Below are positions 41,301 to 54,369 of a stretch of DNA of 64,000 nucleotides, piece after piece. Within the stretch, counting starts at the first letter, position 1. Each line of letters starts with the position of its first letter. The notes below the pieces were generated by a model. The model made no database searches. It was not told where the DNA came from and was given only the letters and a program-made list of their open reading frames with translations. Source of the stretch: Phytobacter diazotrophicus (GTDB lineage: Bacteria > Pseudomonadota > Gammaproteobacteria > Enterobacterales > Enterobacteriaceae); contig SMDE01000008.1 of the NCBI GenBank assembly GCA_004346725.1, positions 62,001 through 126,000 on the forward strand, written 5' to 3'. The translations under genes were made by a program, and so were the position numbers.

Positions 41301-41690
41301 TCAGGCGTTTGCCAGTTTTGAGATGACTGGCTCATTAGCGGGTGGGAACTCATCTGCCAGCAGTTGAGTCTGATGGACCCAACGCCCAGGCTGCCCTTCT
41401 TTTCCCCACGGTTCCCCTTCCCACTGCTCAACAAGATAAAACCAGAGCGTAATGTGGCGATCCGGGAAACGATATTCCAGTTTATCGAACAGGCTGGCCG
41501 CACCAGCTTTGATACCCACTTCTTCGTGCAGCTCACGGATAACCGCTTGTTCAGGCGTTTCACCTTCTTCGATCTTGCCGCCAGGAAATTCCCATTTATT
41601 CGCCATATGCGCATCGGCTGCGCGCTGGGTAATAAAGATTTCTCCCTGTGGATTGCGAATAATTCCGACGGCGATTTGCAGTATTTTCAT
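41301..41690 (-). CDS. mutT: 8-oxo-dGTP diphosphatase
   Basis: It cleans the nucleotide pool of 8-oxo-dGTP and so prevents A:T to C:G mutations. The 129-residue protein carries the Nudix box from G38 to G59, with E44, R52, E53, E56 and E57 at the required spacing. It is downstream of secA on the same strand, after a terminator-like hairpin, the known secM-secA-mutT order. Confidence 0.96.
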   Translation of the reverse strand: MKILQIAVGIIRNPQGEIFITQRAADAHMANKWEFPGGKIEEGETPEQAVIRELHEEVGIKAGAASLFDKLEYRFPDRHITLWFYLVEQWEGEPWGKEGQPGRWVHQTQLLADEFPPANEPVISKLANA

Positions 41691-41704
41691 TGTCGTTACT
41701 CCAT

Positions 41705-41731
41705 AAAAAAGGCGCAGATATCTGCGCCTTT
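41705..41731 (-). terminator. Terminator between secA and mutT
   Basis: On the minus strand GGCGCAG and CTGCGCC pair around ATAT, with AAA/TTT extension, then a T run. It should reduce but need not abolish read-through from secA into mutT. Confidence 0.75.
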
Positions 41732-41748
41732 CTTTATTTATTCGTGCC

Positions 41749-44454
41749 TTAGCTCAGACGGCCATGGCACTGTTTGTATTTTTTACCTGACCCGCAAGGA
41801 CAAGGGTCGTTGCGACCGACTTTACGATCGCCAGTCTGTGCAGCCAGTGCTGCCGCCGCCTCAGATTCATCATCACGGTGGCTAAGTTGCTGCATCTGCG
41901 CCAGACGCTCTGCTTCTTCGCGGCGCTGCTGCTCCATTGCTTCAACTTCTTCCGGCATACGTACCTGAACTTTACTCAGGGTGCTGATCACTTCATATTT
42001 CAGCGACTCCAGCATCGCGGCGAACATAGAGAAAGATTCGCGCTTGTACTCCTGCTTCGGATCTTTTTGCGCATAGCCACGTAAATGGATCCCCTGACGC
42101 AGATAGTCCATCGCCGCCAGGTGCTCTTTCCACAATGAGTCCAGCGTTTGCAGCATGACGCCTTTTTCGAAGTGGCGCATCATCTCCGCGCCAACAACCT
42201 CTTCTTTGCGAGCATAGACTTCGACTGCCTGAGCAAGGATACGCTCACGCAGGGTCTCTTCATGCAATTCCGGCTCTTTATCCAGCCACTCAGCAATCGG
42301 CAGATCGAGGTCGAAATCATTTTTCAGGCGTTCCTGCAAGCCAGGAATATCCCACATTTCTTCCAGCGACTGCGGTGGAATGTGAGCGTCGATAGTCGCT
42401 TTGAACACATCCTCACGAATGCTGTTAATGGTCTCGCTCACATCAGAGACATCCAACAGTTCGTTACGCTGGGTGTAGATTGCGCGACGCTGATCGTTCG
42501 CCACGTCATCATATTCCAGCAGCTGTTTACGGATATCGAAGTTGCGGCTTTCCACTTTACGTTGCGCGTTAGCAATCGCCTTGGTCACCCATGGGTGTTC
42601 AATCGCTTCGCCCGGTTTCATACCCAGTTTACGCATCATGCTCGAAACACGATCGGAGGCAAAAATACGCATCAGCGCATCTTCCATCGACAGGTAGAAG
42701 CGGGATGAGCCCGGGTCACCCTGACGACCAGAACGGCCACGCAACTGGTTATCGATACGGCGTGATTCGTGACGCTCGGTACCAATGATATGCAGGCCGC
42801 CCGCAGCCAGAACGGCATCATGACGCACCTGCCAGTCCGCTTTGATCTTCGCGATCTGCTCCGGCGTCGGGTCGGTCAGCTCGGCGACTTCTGCCTGCCA
42901 GCTACCACCCAACACAATATCGGTACCACGACCAGCCATGTTAGTTGCGATCGTTACCGCTGCGGTATAACCCGCCTGAGCAACGATATCTGCTTCTTTG
43001 GCGTGGAATTTCGCGTTCAGTACGTTGTGTTTGATACCCGCTTTCGTCAGCTCATTTGAAACCACTTCGGATTTCTCAATGGAGATCGTACCCACCAGCA
43101 CCGGCTGGCCTGCGGCGGTACGCTCACGAATATCTTCGATAATCGCCTGAATTTTTTCCGCCTCGGTCATGTAGACCAGATCCGGCATATCTTTACGGAT
43201 CATCGGACGGTTGGTCGGCACCACCACGGTGTCGAGTTTATAAATAGAACTGAACTCGAATGCTTCGGTATCCGCAGTACCGGTCATCCCCGCCAGTTTC
43301 TCGTACAGACGGAAGTAGTTCTGGAAGGTAATAGAAGCCAGCGTCTGGTTTTCGTTCTGAATATCCACACCTTCTTTGGCTTCCACAGCCTGGTGCAGAC
43401 CATCAGACCAGCGGCGACCCTGCATGGTACGACCGGTGTGTTCATCGACGATAATAACTTCGCCGTCTTTAACAATGTAATCCACGTCACGGGTGAACAA
43501 AGCGTGCGCGCGCAGCGCTGCGGTAACATGGTGCATCAGCATAATGTTACCCGGAGAGTACAGTGACTCACCCTCATCCATGATGCCTTCTTTAACCAGC
43601 AGCTCTTCAATCAGCACCAGACCACGTTCGGTCAGGTTAACCTGACGCGCCTTCTCATCAACGGAGAAGTGGCCTTCGCCCTGGAAAGTATCGGAATCTT
43701 CCTTCTCCTGACGAATCAGGTGCGGAATGATTTTGTTCACTTTTTTGTACATTTCCGAGCTGTCTTCAGCCGGGCCGGAAATGATCAGCGGTGTACGTGC
43801 TTCATCAATGAGGATGGAGTCCACCTCATCCACCAGCGCATAGTGCAGTTTGCGCTGTACGCGTTCTTCAGGGCTGAACGCCATGTTGTCGCGCAGGTAG
43901 TCAAAACCGTATTCGTTGTTAGTACCGTAGGTGATATCTGCGGCATACGCTTCACGCTTCGCCACAGATGGCATCCCCGGCAGGTTGATACCGACGGTCA
44001 TGCCCAGGAATTCGAACAACGGACGGTTGTTTTCGGCGTCTCGTTGCGCCAGATAGTCGTTCACGGTGACCACGTGGACACCTTTGCCGCTCAGCGCGTT
44101 CACATAAGCAGGCAGCGTCGCGGTCAGCGTTTTACCTTCACCGGTACGCATCTCTGCGATGCAGCGTTCATTCAATACCATGCCGCCGAGTAACTGGACG
44201 TCGAAGTGGCGCATACCGAAGACACGTTTACTGGCTTCGCGCACGACGGCAAACGCTTCCGGGATCAGGCTTTCAACCGTTTCGCCTTTTTCCAGACGGC
44301 CACGAAATTCCGCTGTTTTTGCTTTCAGTTCGTCGTCTGACAGCTTTTCCATTTCCGGCTCCATCGCATTGATGATGCCGACTGCTTTGCGCATACGACG
44401 CAGTGTACGATCGTTACGACTACCGAATACTTTTGTTAATAATTTGATAAGCAT
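41749..44454 (-). CDS. secA: Protein translocase ATPase SecA
   Basis: The motor that pushes preproteins through SecYEG. At 901 residues it equals E. coli SecA. It has Walker A MRTGEGKT (102-109, K108), the [13 protein letters not shown] Walker B region near 209-220, the preprotein cross-linking and helical scaffold regions, and a C-terminal zinc site [14 protein letters not shown] that binds SecB. It lies 59 bases after secM; the sequence between can fold to hide the secA ribosome site, and stalling on secM opens it. Confidence 0.97.
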   Translation of the reverse strand: MLIKLLTKVFGSRNDRTLRRMRKAVGIINAMEPEMEKLSDDELKAKTAEFRGRLEKGETVESLIPEAFAVVREASKRVFGMRHFDVQLLGGMVLNERCIAEMRTGEGKTLTATLPAYVNALSGKGVHVVTVNDYLAQRDAENNRPLFEFLGMTVGINLPGMPSVAKREAYAADITYGTNNEYGFDYLRDNMAFSPEERVQRKLHYALVDEVDSILIDEARTPLIISGPAEDSSEMYKKVNKIIPHLIRQEKEDSDTFQGEGHFSVDEKARQVNLTERGLVLIEELLVKEGIMDEGESLYSPGNIMLMHHVTAALRAHALFTRDVDYIVKDGEVIIVDEHTGRTMQGRRWSDGLHQAVEAKEGVDIQNENQTLASITFQNYFRLYEKLAGMTGTADTEAFEFSSIYKLDTVVVPTNRPMIRKDMPDLVYMTEAEKIQAIIEDIRERTAAGQPVLVGTISIEKSEVVSNELTKAGIKHNVLNAKFHAKEADIVAQAGYTAAVTIATNMAGRGTDIVLGGSWQAEVAELTDPTPEQIAKIKADWQVRHDAVLAAGGLHIIGTERHESRRIDNQLRGRSGRQGDPGSSRFYLSMEDALMRIFASDRVSSMMRKLGMKPGEAIEHPWVTKAIANAQRKVESRNFDIRKQLLEYDDVANDQRRAIYTQRNELLDVSDVSETINSIREDVFKATIDAHIPPQSLEEMWDIPGLQERLKNDFDLDLPIAEWLDKEPELHEETLRERILAQAVEVYARKEEVVGAEMMRHFEKGVMLQTLDSLWKEHLAAMDYLRQGIHLRGYAQKDPKQEYKRESFSMFAAMLESLKYEVISTLSKVQVRMPEEVEAMEQQRREEAERLAQMQQLSHRDDESEAAAALAAQTGDRKVGRNDPCPCGSGKKYKQCHGRLS

Positions 44455-44513
44455 AATAAAATCTCAAACGCCCCGCTCTGCGGAGTCACAAAATTAGTTG
44501 AAGGATAAATTTT

Positions 44514-45014
44514 TCAGCTAAGGCGTTGAGGTCCCGCACGGATGCCCTGTACCTGGCTAATCCAGGCCCGGACGCTAAACGCGGAATGGGTGGGGAAATC
44601 AGTATCAAATGTCTGGCTAACACTTGCTGCCGGCCTCTGCTCCTGGGTCAGCAGTGCACTGAGCGTATCCAGCAGAGCGAGATGATGCGCCTGCAAAGGC
44701 AGCGGTTCTTCCACGACGGGTAATGCCTGCGGCGCCATCGCAAAAGAGAGATGTCGAATAACGGTACGGATAGCATGCTGATGCCAGTAATCAACAGTGA
44801 AGCTTGGGCGACGAGTTCCTTCAAGCAACGCGAGGTTGGTGAAGTTGACGCTGCCAGCGCCTTCATGATTACGCGTCGTCGCTTTGGCCGGTTCAGTGTG
44901 GTTGCTGTTGCTGAGCGCAGGCATGCCAAAGCTTGCCGCGACCATCCCTAATAAGAGATGCGGCCAGAAATAACGTCTGCCAAATTGTCGCCAGCGCGTC
45001 AGAATTCCGCTCAC
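44514..45014 (-). CDS. secM: Secretion monitor SecM, ribosome arrest peptide
   Basis: A 166-residue exported protein whose translation stalls when secretion is slow, raising secA translation. The signal sequence (about 14-37) has a long basic N-region and the hydrophobic core [17 protein letters not shown]. The arrest motif F-x4-W-I-x4-G-I-R-A-G-P is intact at 146-162 ([17 protein letters not shown]). Differences from E. coli fall only at the variable x positions. The protein is four residues shorter than the E. coli one. It is set apart from lpxC by a strong terminator. Confidence 0.95.
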   Translation of the reverse strand: MSGILTRWRQFGRRYFWPHLLLGMVAASFGMPALSNSNHTEPAKATTRNHEGAGSVNFTNLALLEGTRRPSFTVDYWHQHAIRTVIRHLSFAMAPQALPVVEEPLPLQAHHLALLDTLSALLTQEQRPAASVSQTFDTDFPTHSAFSVRAWISQVQGIRAGPQRLS

Positions 45015-45218
45015 TCACTCCACCAAAAAAATCACTGTTGCCCGTTTTTTACTTCGGTACGCGTTATTTTGCGCAAAGATATTACCATTAATGCAGCGGG
45101 AGGACAGCGATTATAAGGCGCTCTGAGGGATAAAAACGGCCAGGAAAGCAGCGATCGCGCTCATTGGATGGTAAAAACAATCTTCATGAACCAAAGCGAG
45201 GCAAAAGTACAGATTTTA

Positions 45219-45274
45219 AAATAAAAAACGACTGGCACTCCTGGCAGGAGAGAGTGTGCCAGGCGGACCAGTCG
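45219..45274 (-). terminator. Nested terminator of lpxC / end of dcw cluster
   Basis: On the minus strand an outer stem CGACTGG and CCAGTCG encloses an inner CTGGCAC...GTGCCAG pairing, then runs into TTTTTTATTTT. It lies 28 bases past the lpxC stop and should isolate secM-secA from division-cluster transcription. Alternative pairing of the two CTGG-type arms is possible. Confidence 0.85.
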
Positions 45275-45301
45275 AATTCAGGTCTTACTTATTGTCTGGT
45301 A

Positions 45302-46240
<939 letters not shown>

Positions 46241-46319
46241 CTATCCAACCGAAGTGTACTACACAATCGGTGGGGCAGTTTAGCACAAAGAGCGAAGATG
46301 CCCAACTTCCAGCGTATTC

Positions 46320-47471
46320 TTAATCAGCTTGCTTACGCAAAAACGCTGGAATATCCAGGTAATCCGGTTCCTTAGTCGTCTGCGGCGTATTGTCGTTGAC
46401 CACTTTAGATTGAGGTTTCTGCTCCTGCTGCATCGTCGACATACCATGCTGCTGGTAGCGGTCCATCACCGGTTGCTGCTGCTGTTTGTTGGTGACCAGA
46501 GTAATTTCCGGACGTTTGTCCATACCAATACCGGTTGCAACAACAGTCACACGCAGCTCATCATTCATATCCGGATCCAACGATGTACCAATAACAACAG
46601 TAGCATTGTCAGAAGCGAATGCACGAATAGTGTTACCCACCGTTTCGAACTCATCGAGACGCAGGTCGAAGCCCGCGGTGATGTTAACCAGCACGCCGCG
46701 CGCACCAGACAGATCGATATCTTCCAGCAGCGGAGAGGAGATCGCCATTTCCGCAGCTTCTTCCGCGCGGTCTTCGCCTCTCGCGACACCAGAACCCATC
46801 ATGGCATAGCCCATTTCGGACATCACGGTACGCACGTCAGCAAAGTCGACGTTCATCAGACCCGGACGGGTAATCAGTTCGGCGATACCCTGCACCGCGC
46901 CTTTCAGTACGTCGTTAGCCGCACCGAATGCATCCAGCAGAGAGATACCACGACCGAGAACTTTCAGCAGTTTATCGTTCGGGATTGTAATCAGCGAGTC
47001 CACATGTTTGGACAGCTCGGCGATACCCTGTTCAGCAAATGCCATACGCTTCTTGCCTTCAAAATTGAAAGGCTTGGTCACGACAGCAACCGTCAGGATA
47101 CCCAAATCTTTAGCCACTTCTGCAACGACCGGTGCCGCACCCGTGCCGGTGCCGCCGCCCATACCCGCTGCGATAAAGACCATGTCTGCACCATCAAGCG
47201 CAGCGCGCAGTGCTTCACGGTCTTCTTCAGCCGCATTACGACCGACTTCCGGGTTAGCCCCAGCACCCAGACCTTTGGTGATACCACCACCGATCTGAAT
47301 GGTCTGACCCACCGCAGTCTTACGCAACGCTTGCGCATCGGTATTCACTGCGAAGAATTCAACACCCTCAATGCGCTCGCGCACCATGTGTTCAACGGCA
47401 TTACCGCCGCCGCCACCGACGCCGATGACTTTAATCACCGCGTCGTTGGTCAGTTCCATAGGTTCAAACAT
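46320..47471 (-). CDS. ftsZ: Cell division GTPase FtsZ
   Basis: The tubulin-like protein that forms the division ring. The 383-residue protein has the GTP loop GGGTGTG (105-111), the T7 synergy loop [11 protein letters not shown] near 207-217, a Gln/Pro-rich linker and the conserved C-terminal peptide [14 protein letters not shown], which binds FtsA, ZipA and ZapD. GGAGAG before the ATG is a strong ribosome site. It lies 59 bases after ftsA. Confidence 0.98.
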   Translation of the reverse strand: MFEPMELTNDAVIKVIGVGGGGGNAVEHMVRERIEGVEFFAVNTDAQALRKTAVGQTIQIGGGITKGLGAGANPEVGRNAAEEDREALRAALDGADMVFIAAGMGGGTGTGAAPVVAEVAKDLGILTVAVVTKPFNFEGKKRMAFAEQGIAELSKHVDSLITIPNDKLLKVLGRGISLLDAFGAANDVLKGAVQGIAELITRPGLMNVDFADVRTVMSEMGYAMMGSGVARGEDRAEEAAEMAISSPLLEDIDLSGARGVLVNITAGFDLRLDEFETVGNTIRAFASDNATVVIGTSLDPDMNDELRVTVVATGIGMDKRPEITLVTNKQQQQPVMDRYQQHGMSTMQQEQKPQSKVVNDNTPQTTKEPDYLDIPAFLRKQAD

Positions 47472-47530
47472 AATTTCTCTCCGTTTTGTGCCTGTCGCCT
47501 GAGACCGCTAATGTTTTCGGTCTCTGAAAA

Positions 47531-48787
47531 TTAAAATTCTTTACGCAGCCAGCTGTTGATTCGTTTAAACCACGAGCCGACTGATGCACGTTTTTCCACT
47601 TCTGCTTCACCACTGAGATGGGTTTCTTTCCCGTAGTGCAGCAATCCCACCGCCGTTGAGTAGTACGGCTCCTGGGCGTAATCCGTTAAACCTGTAATAT
47701 TGAGCGGCGCACCAATACGCACCTGCGTATGGAATACGCGCTGAGCACAGGCCGCAAGACCTTCAATTTGCGCTGCTCCGCCCGTTAACACAATCCCCGC
47801 CGCCAGATGATGTTTCACCCCTTGCTGACGAAGCTGCTCTTGTAACTGCAAAATCTCATCATTCACCAGATTGAGCAACTCGGTATAACGCGGCTCAATC
47901 ACGTCGGCCAGCGTCTGGCGCTGCAAACTGCGCGGTGGACGCCCACCTACACTCGGTACTTCGACGCTTTCGTCTTTACCTACAATGGAGCCCAGTGCGC
48001 AACCATGGCGAACTTTAATGGCTTCTGCATCGCTGGGTGGCGTACCGAACGCATAAGCGATATCGCTGGTCACGACATTCCCCGCATACGGGATCACTTT
48101 CGTATGGCGCAGCGCTCCGCCTGTATAAACGGCCATGTCCATTGTACCACCACCGATGTCTACAACGCAGACACCCAGCTCACGTTCATCTTCCGTCAAT
48201 ACGGAATAACTGGACGCCAGTCCGGCGAAAATAAGTTGGTCAACTTTCAGACCACAACGTTCCACGGCTTTAACAATGTTTTTCGCCATATCGTTATGGC
48301 AAGTAATCAGATGTACTTTCGCCTGCATACGCACACCCGAAAGACCTACCGGATTTTTGATACCTTCCTGGTAATCAATGGCATATTCCTGAGGAATGAC
48401 ATGCAGAACGCGGTGTTCATCACGCACACGCACCGATTTCGCCGTGTGCACCACATTTTCTACATCTTCCTGCGTCACTTCCTCTTCTGAAATCGGCACC
48501 ATACCAATTTCATTCTGGCAGCTAATATGTTTACCCGATAACGCCAGATAAACAGAGGAAATCTGGCAATCTGCCATCAATTCGGCCTGATCGATGGCGC
48601 GCTGAACGCATTTCACCACAGACTCCAGGTCGTTAACGCCACCTTTATCCATACCACGGGACGGGCAGCTTCCCACTCCGATGATATTGATCATACCGTC
48701 GGGCAGAACTTCCCCTACCAAAGCGGCTACCTTCGCGGTACCAATCTCCAGTCCTACTACCAGTTTTCTGTCCGTCGCCTTGATCAT
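47531..48787 (-). CDS. ftsA: Cell division protein FtsA
   Basis: An actin-like protein that anchors FtsZ filaments to the membrane. The 418-residue protein is two residues shorter than E. coli FtsA. It has the ATP-binding VGLEIGTAKV (11-20), the VVDIGGGTMD phosphate loop (about 207-216), and a C-terminal amphipathic membrane helix GSWFKRINSWLRKEF. The start shares one base with the ftsQ stop (TAATG). Confidence 0.97.
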   Translation of the reverse strand: MIKATDRKLVVGLEIGTAKVAALVGEVLPDGMINIIGVGSCPSRGMDKGGVNDLESVVKCVQRAIDQAELMADCQISSVYLALSGKHISCQNEIGMVPISEEEVTQEDVENVVHTAKSVRVRDEHRVLHVIPQEYAIDYQEGIKNPVGLSGVRMQAKVHLITCHNDMAKNIVKAVERCGLKVDQLIFAGLASSYSVLTEDERELGVCVVDIGGGTMDMAVYTGGALRHTKVIPYAGNVVTSDIAYAFGTPPSDAEAIKVRHGCALGSIVGKDESVEVPSVGGRPPRSLQRQTLADVIEPRYTELLNLVNDEILQLQEQLRQQGVKHHLAAGIVLTGGAAQIEGLAACAQRVFHTQVRIGAPLNITGLTDYAQEPYYSTAVGLLHYGKETHLSGEAEVEKRASVGSWFKRINSWLRKEF

Positions 48788-49617
48788 TATTGTTCTGCCT
48801 GTGCCTGATTCTGTTGCTGATTAGGGTCCTGAACTGGGGCCGGCTTCCAACCTACCGCCGCGCCAGAGTCATAGCGTAAATCCACGTAACTGATTTCTTT
48901 GTGATCCGCCTGCGCCTGCTGTTGCAGAACCGGATACAGTTCGACAAAGCGCGCCAGGCGTTTCATCGTATCGCCACGGCCGAGGTTGAGCTTAATATCG
49001 TTATTTAGCGTCACCTGCCACGACCGCCGGGCAGTCATCGCCGCCTCTTTCAACGTGAATTTATCCTTCGCCAGCACCTGCCCCATGTCATGGAAGCCCT
49101 GTAAAACTTCGCTCTCACTCCCTTCCGGGCCATACAGCATGGGTAAAACCTGCTTGCTGGTTCGATCCGCAGGAACGCTGAACGAATTACCGTCCATGTC
49201 CACCATATGCTGATCATTCCAACGTGCTATGGGCACATATTCAACCAGATGAATCTTCAATTCATCAGGCCATTGCTTTCTGACACTCGCCTGCTTTATC
49301 CAGGGCAGACGTTCAATCTGGCTCTGGATAATATTGACATCCTGCGTCATAAACGTGCCGGGTGCGCCAAGCGCCAGAATTGACTGGCGAATGTCGTCGT
49401 TGCGGGTGTAATGACGATCGCCTGTCAGCACCAGCTTCGACAACGGTAAACGTTGCGCATCTTCCATCCAGCCCAGGACTACCCAGCCGCTAGCCAACAC
49501 GGTACACAACACCGTCAGCAGGAACAGGATTCCTGCAAGACGCGTTCCATTATTACGACGGGAGGAAGGCATTTCCTCGACATCGCGATTTCTCGTGTTC
49601 AGCGCAGCCTGAGACAT
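48787..49617 (-). CDS. ftsQ: Cell division protein FtsQ
   Basis: A bitopic membrane protein that joins early and late division proteins through FtsB and FtsL. The 276-residue protein has a basic N-terminal tail, one membrane helix (about 27-49), a POTRA domain ([17 protein letters not shown] at about 61 onward) and a beta domain, then a Gln/Pro-rich end. One base separates it from ddlB. In E. coli, promoters for ftsQAZ lie inside ddlB. Confidence 0.96.
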   Translation of the reverse strand: MSQAALNTRNRDVEEMPSSRRNNGTRLAGILFLLTVLCTVLASGWVVLGWMEDAQRLPLSKLVLTGDRHYTRNDDIRQSILALGAPGTFMTQDVNIIQSQIERLPWIKQASVRKQWPDELKIHLVEYVPIARWNDQHMVDMDGNSFSVPADRTSKQVLPMLYGPEGSESEVLQGFHDMGQVLAKDKFTLKEAAMTARRSWQVTLNNDIKLNLGRGDTMKRLARFVELYPVLQQQAQADHKEISYVDLRYDSGAAVGWKPAPVQDPNQQQNQAQAEQ

Positions 49618-49618
49618 A

Positions 49619-50539
49619 TCACTCCGCCAGTTCCAGAATTCGCACGACCAACTGCGAGAAGGTTAACCCCGCCTGTCGCGCTGCCATCGGGACCAGGCTA
49701 TGACTCGTCATACCCGGCGCGGTATTGGCTTCCAGCAGATAAAACTGCCCATCACTGTCTAACATAGCGTCAATTCTTCCCCAGCCCCGACATCCCAGCG
49801 CACGCCAGGCTTTCAGTACCAGGTTTTGTAAATTGGCCTCATCTTCTGCTTCCAGACCTGACGGACAGAAATATTTTGTCTCATCAGAGAGATACTTCGC
49901 CTCATAATCATAGAAGGTTCCAGCGGGCTGAATGCGAATTGACGGTAAAATTTCTTTTCCGAGCATGGCAACTGTAAATTCGGGTCCACTTAGCCATTTT
50001 TCGATAAGAACTTCATCATCATGTTGAAAGGCAAGCGCTAACGCAGCCGTTAACGCACCAGATTCTTCAACTTTTGACATCCCGACACTTGAGCCTTCAC
50101 GGCTCGGTTTAACGATAACCGGTAAACCTAACGCATCAATGCGCTGAATAACGTCGTTATTGAGTCCCGATTCAAATTCGCTGCGTGTTAATGCAACCCA
50201 CGGGGCGACCGGTAACCCTGCACCTTGCCAGAGCAATTTACTGCGCAATTTATCCATTGAGATTGCCGACGCCATAACACCGCTGCCGGTATAGGGCACC
50301 CCTGTTATCTCCAGCAATCCTTGCAGCGTACCGTCTTCGCCGCCACGCCCGTGCAGCGCAATGAATGCCTTATCGAAGCCCATCGCTTTCAGGCGAGTGA
50401 CATCCACATCACGCGGGTCAATCGGGTGGGCATCAACGCCCCCCTCACGTAAACCCGCAAGCACCGCAGCGCCGGAGTTTAATGACACCTCACGCTCAGC
50501 AGAAACCCCGCCCAGCAGGACCGCGACTTTATCAGCCAT
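49619..50539 (-). CDS. ddlB: D-alanine--D-alanine ligase B
   Basis: It makes D-Ala-D-Ala for the MurF substrate. At 306 residues it equals the E. coli enzyme. The ATP-grasp fold shows [12 protein letters not shown] near 63-74, the serine loop [12 protein letters not shown] (S150 region) and the metal-binding [14 protein letters not shown] near the C terminus. The start overlaps murC by eight bases. Confidence 0.97.
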   Translation of the reverse strand: MADKVAVLLGGVSAEREVSLNSGAAVLAGLREGGVDAHPIDPRDVDVTRLKAMGFDKAFIALHGRGGEDGTLQGLLEITGVPYTGSGVMASAISMDKLRSKLLWQGAGLPVAPWVALTRSEFESGLNNDVIQRIDALGLPVIVKPSREGSSVGMSKVEESGALTAALALAFQHDDEVLIEKWLSGPEFTVAMLGKEILPSIRIQPAGTFYDYEAKYLSDETKYFCPSGLEAEDEANLQNLVLKAWRALGCRGWGRIDAMLDSDGQFYLLEANTAPGMTSHSLVPMAARQAGLTFSQLVVRILELAE

Positions 50540-52004
50540 TGCGCTCGTCCTCCTGTTGCGGCTTGAGTTTCACTTCCGCCAGTTGACGCGCAATCTTACC
50601 GACATTGCCTGCGCCCTGAATCAGTATTAAATCATTACCGGTCAGAACCGGAGCCAGCATTGCCGCGGTTTGAGCCGGATCGGACACCAGAATCGGGTCG
50701 ATTTTTCCACGGCCGCGAATGGTACGGCACAGGGAACGGCTGTCCGCTCCCGGAATCGGCGTTTCGCCCGCAGAGTAAACATCCAGCATCAGCAGCGAAT
50801 CGACCTGGGTCAGAACATTGGCAAAATCGTCATACAGATCGCGCGTACGGGTAAAGCGATGTGGCTGGAATACCATCACCAGATTTTTATCCGGCCAGCC
50901 CGCGCGTGCCGCTTTAATGGTGGCATCCACTTCCGTCGGGTGATGACCGTAATCATCCACCAGCATGGCAGTCCCTGGTTTACCGTTAACGGGTTCCAGC
51001 GGAAACTCACCGAGGAAATCAAAACGACGACCGGTGCCCTGGAAGCTCTCCAGCGCGCTCAGAATATCTTCGTCATCGATGCCTTCCTCAGTCGCCACCG
51101 CGACCGCAGCCGCTGCATTAAGCGCATTATGGCGGCCCGGCGCATTGAGCGTGACATGCAGTTCCGGCTTGTCCTGGCGAATCAGGGTGAAATGCCCTTG
51201 CGCGCCTTTCTGTTGATAGTTTTCAATGCGTACATCCGCATCCTGGCTAAAGCCGTATGTAGTGAGCTGACGACCCACTCGCGGTAATAATTCGCGAATA
51301 ACCGGATCGTCCACGCACATCACCGCGCGACCATAGAACGGCAGGTTGTGCAGGAAGTTGATAAACGTCGTTTTTAAATTCTCGAAGTCACCCTGGTAGG
51401 TGTCCATATGGTCAGCTTCGATATTGGTGACAATCGCCACCATCGGTTGCAGATGGAGGAATGACGCATCACTCTCGTCTGCTTCCGCAATCAGATAACG
51501 GCTGTTGCCCAGACGCGCATGTACGCCTGCCGCTTTCACCAGACCGCCATTCACGAAGGTAGGATCAAGCCCGCCTTCGGCGTAAATACTGGCAACCATA
51601 GCCGTGGTTGTCGTTTTGCCATGCGTACCGGCGATAGCGATACCGTGGCGAAAGCGCATCAGCTCTGCCAGCATTTCGGCACGGCGAATCACCGGGATGC
51701 GCGCTTCATTCGCGGCTACGATTTCCGGGTTATCCGCTGCAATCGCGCTGGACACAACGACAACACTTGCATCGCTAACGTTCTCCGGGCGATGGTTGAA
51801 ATAGATTGTCGCGCCAAGCGACGCCAACTGCTGCGTTACCGGATTCGGCGCCAAATCAGAACCGCTGATTTGATAGCCTTCGTTAGCCAAAACTTCGGCA
51901 ATACCGCCCATGCCAGCACCGCCAATGCCGACAAAGTGAATGTGCCGGACGCGACGCATCTCGGGCACGATTGAACGCAGTTTCGCCAGTTGTTGTGTAT
52001 TCAT
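50532..52004 (-). CDS. murC: UDP-N-acetylmuramate--L-alanine ligase
   Basis: It adds L-alanine to UDP-MurNAc, starting the stem peptide. The 490-residue Mur ligase has the UDP-binding GIGGAGMGG (27-35), the ATP loop GTHGKTTT (126-133) and the C-terminal YGHHPTEV motif. It is followed by ddlB and preceded by murG with a gap of 56 bases, the longest within the mur genes. Confidence 0.97.
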   Translation of the reverse strand: MNTQQLAKLRSIVPEMRRVRHIHFVGIGGAGMGGIAEVLANEGYQISGSDLAPNPVTQQLASLGATIYFNHRPENVSDASVVVVSSAIAADNPEIVAANEARIPVIRRAEMLAELMRFRHGIAIAGTHGKTTTTAMVASIYAEGGLDPTFVNGGLVKAAGVHARLGNSRYLIAEADESDASFLHLQPMVAIVTNIEADHMDTYQGDFENLKTTFINFLHNLPFYGRAVMCVDDPVIRELLPRVGRQLTTYGFSQDADVRIENYQQKGAQGHFTLIRQDKPELHVTLNAPGRHNALNAAAAVAVATEEGIDDEDILSALESFQGTGRRFDFLGEFPLEPVNGKPGTAMLVDDYGHHPTEVDATIKAARAGWPDKNLVMVFQPHRFTRTRDLYDDFANVLTQVDSLLMLDVYSAGETPIPGADSRSLCRTIRGRGKIDPILVSDPAQTAAMLAPVLTGNDLILIQGAGNVGKIARQLAEVKLKPQQEDERNG

Positions 52005-52060
52005 TCTCTAAACGCCATCTACCACTTCAAATTCGCGCGACGCAAAAGGCGTCGCCAGTA

Positions 52061-53128
52061 TTAAGCCTGTGCTGCAAGACTCACTTCTTTTGCCACTCGT
52101 TCAGTGGCATCGGGAATGGCGGCGGCGCGTGCGCGCTCGGCCATTTCCAGTAATGCTTCCCGGTTCCAGCCTGCAAGTGTCTCTGCCACGGCATCGACCG
52201 TAAATTGCGGCTGCTCCAGAATCTTCGCCGCACCCGCTTTTTCCAGCGGCAGCGCATTCCAGTACTGCTGTCTATCCTTATGCTGGAATGGAACAAATAA
52301 CGCAGGCAGGCCTGCGGCAGCAATCTCACTGACCGTCAGTGCGCCAGAGCGGCATACCACAACGTCCGCCCAGGCATAGGCCTGCGCCATATCATCAATA
52401 AACTCGGTCACTTTATGCTGAGGCTGACCGGCATCGGCGTAGGCCTGCTCAACGGTTTGCTGAGCCCCTTTTCCACTCTGATGCCAGATAGTCACCGCGC
52501 TGCCCAGTTTTGCCGCGACCAGCGGTATCGTCTGATTCAGTACGCGCGCCCCCTGCGAACCGCCCACCACCAGAACCCGCACAGGCCCTTCACGGCCCGG
52601 TAATCGTTCTTGCGGCAATGGCAGCGCCAGTACATCCACACGGACCGGGTTACCTACTACCTCGGCTTTCGGGAATGCGCCCGGGAAGGCCTGCATAACT
52701 TTGGTGGCGATCTTCGCCAGCCATTTGTTAGTCAGCCCTGCGATACCGTTTTGCTCATGCAGCACGACGGGAATACCTAGCGACCATGCGGCTAACCCGC
52801 CAGGGCCAGAGACATAACCGCCCATGCCCAGCACTACGTCCGGCTTGAAGCGCTGCATAATGGCGCGCGCCTGACGCCAGGCGTTAAAAATTCTCAACGG
52901 CGCAAGCAGCAGGGCTTTCACCCCTTTGCCGCGAAGGCCGGAGATACGGATGAAGTCAATCTCGATACCGTGTTTCGGTACCAGGTCGGCTTCCATGCGA
53001 TCGGCGGTTCCGAGCCAGCGCACTTGCCAGCCCTGATCCATTAAATGGTGCGCAACCGCAAGCCCGGGGAACACATGCCCGCCGGTACCGCCTGCCATCA
53101 CCATTAACCGCTTCGGTTGACCGCTCAT
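52061..53128 (-). CDS. murG: Undecaprenyl-diphospho-MurNAc-pentapeptide GlcNAc transferase
   Basis: It converts lipid I to lipid II on the inner face of the membrane. The 355-residue GT28 enzyme has the N-terminal [14 protein letters not shown] (13-26), GGYVSGPGG and the sugar-nucleotide site [20 protein letters not shown]. The start overlaps the ftsW stop by four bases (ATGA). Confidence 0.97.
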   Translation of the reverse strand: MSGQPKRLMVMAGGTGGHVFPGLAVAHHLMDQGWQVRWLGTADRMEADLVPKHGIEIDFIRISGLRGKGVKALLLAPLRIFNAWRQARAIMQRFKPDVVLGMGGYVSGPGGLAAWSLGIPVVLHEQNGIAGLTNKWLAKIATKVMQAFPGAFPKAEVVGNPVRVDVLALPLPQERLPGREGPVRVLVVGGSQGARVLNQTIPLVAAKLGSAVTIWHQSGKGAQQTVEQAYADAGQPQHKVTEFIDDMAQAYAWADVVVCRSGALTVSEIAAAGLPALFVPFQHKDRQQYWNALPLEKAGAAKILEQPQFTVDAVAETLAGWNREALLEMAERARAAAIPDATERVAKEVSLAAQA

Positions 53129-54369
53129 CGTGAACCTCGTGTAAACGCCTGGGCTTTTTCCAGACGCGTTTCATAATCAATACGTAACAACAGCATGATG
53201 GCCGTCGACATAATCAATAAACTGGAGCCGCCATAACTGATGAGCGGCAAAGTCAGCCCTTTAGTCGGCAGCATACCTGCGGCTGCGCCAACGTTTACTA
53301 ATGCCTGAAAGCTAAACCAAATGCCGATCGAACAGGCCAGGAAACCCGAAAACCGCTGATCGATTTCCAGCGCCTTGCGTCCGATGGACATGGCGCGGAA
53401 AGCGACGAAGAATACCATTAAAAGTGCCAGTACCACACCGATATAACCCAGTTCTTCGCCGATAATGGCGAAGATGAAGTCGGTGTGTGCTTCGGGCAGA
53501 TATTCCAGCTTTTGTACCGAGTTCCCAAGCCCCTGGCCCCACAGCTCACCGCGACCAAATGCCATCAGCGACTGCGTTAGCTGGTAGCCGCTACCAAACG
53601 GATCATCCCAGGGGTTCCAGAACGATGTCACACGACGAATACGGTATGGCTCAGCCAAAATCAGCAGAATCACCGCTGCAATACCAGAGCCGATAATGGC
53701 GATGAACTGCCACAGTTTTGCCCCCGCCAGGAATAACATCGCCAGCGTGGTAATAAAGAGCACAACCACGGTCCCGAGGTCAGGCTGTGCCAGCAGCAGC
53801 ACGGCGAGCACCATAATGACGCCCATCGGTTTAAGGAAGCCGCGCAAGTTATTGCGCACCTCATCAACCTTACGCACCAGGTAGTTCGCCAGATAACAAA
53901 ACAGCGACAGCTTGGTAAATTCCGCAGGCTGGAAACGCATCACCCCAAGGTCAATCCAGCGCGATGCCCCGTTGATTGAGCTACCCACCACCAGAACTAC
54001 CAGCAGCATGACAATGGCGGCCACCAGCATTACCGAGCTCCAGCGCTGCCAGAACTCCATCGGCAATCGCAGCGTTACCAGCCCCAGACAAAACGCCAGA
54101 AACAGATACAGCGCATGGCGTTTGGCAAAGAAAAACGGGTCCGCCGTCAGTCGCTGCCCTACCGGCATGGATGCCGAAGTCACCATGATGAATCCGATCG
54201 CCGCCAGGCCCAGCGTCAGCCAGAACAGCGTGCGGTCGTACATGACCAGGCTGTCGTTGTCCTTCTGGCGTGAGCCCATCACCCAACCTTTTAATGCCCC
54301 AAATAACCAGCTCAGGATCCCAAATCCTGGCAGGTGCGGCATTCTCGGGCGGGGGAGACTTAAACGCAT
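53125..54369 (-). CDS. ftsW: Septal peptidoglycan glycosyltransferase FtsW (SEDS family)
   Basis: A polytopic SEDS polymerase that acts with FtsI to build septal wall. The 414-residue protein has ten predicted membrane helices and the conserved [10 protein letters not shown] (near 160-170), [10 protein letters not shown] and [13 protein letters not shown] segments. The start is the ATG at 54369, which shares a base with the murD stop (TGATG); a TTG codon before it would be the only longer option. Confidence 0.96.
   Translation of the reverse strand: MRLSLPRPRMPHLPGFGILSWLFGALKGWVMGSRQKDNDSLVMYDRTLFWLTLGLAAIGFIMVTSASMPVGQRLTADPFFFAKRHALYLFLAFCLGLVTLRLPMEFWQRWSSVMLVAAIVMLLVVLVVGSSINGASRWIDLGVMRFQPAEFTKLSLFCYLANYLVRKVDEVRNNLRGFLKPMGVIMVLAVLLLAQPDLGTVVVLFITTLAMLFLAGAKLWQFIAIIGSGIAAVILLILAEPYRIRRVTSFWNPWDDPFGSGYQLTQSLMAFGRGELWGQGLGNSVQKLEYLPEAHTDFIFAIIGEELGYIGVVLALLMVFFVAFRAMSIGRKALEIDQRFSGFLACSIGIWFSFQALVNVGAAAGMLPTKGLTLPLISYGGSSLLIMSTAIMLLLRIDYETRLEKAQAFTRGSR

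Noticed and set aside
46329-47534. 401-residue open frame opposite ftsZ
   Set aside because: Antisense mirror of ftsZ with no ribosome site and implausible His/Arg/Thr-rich composition.
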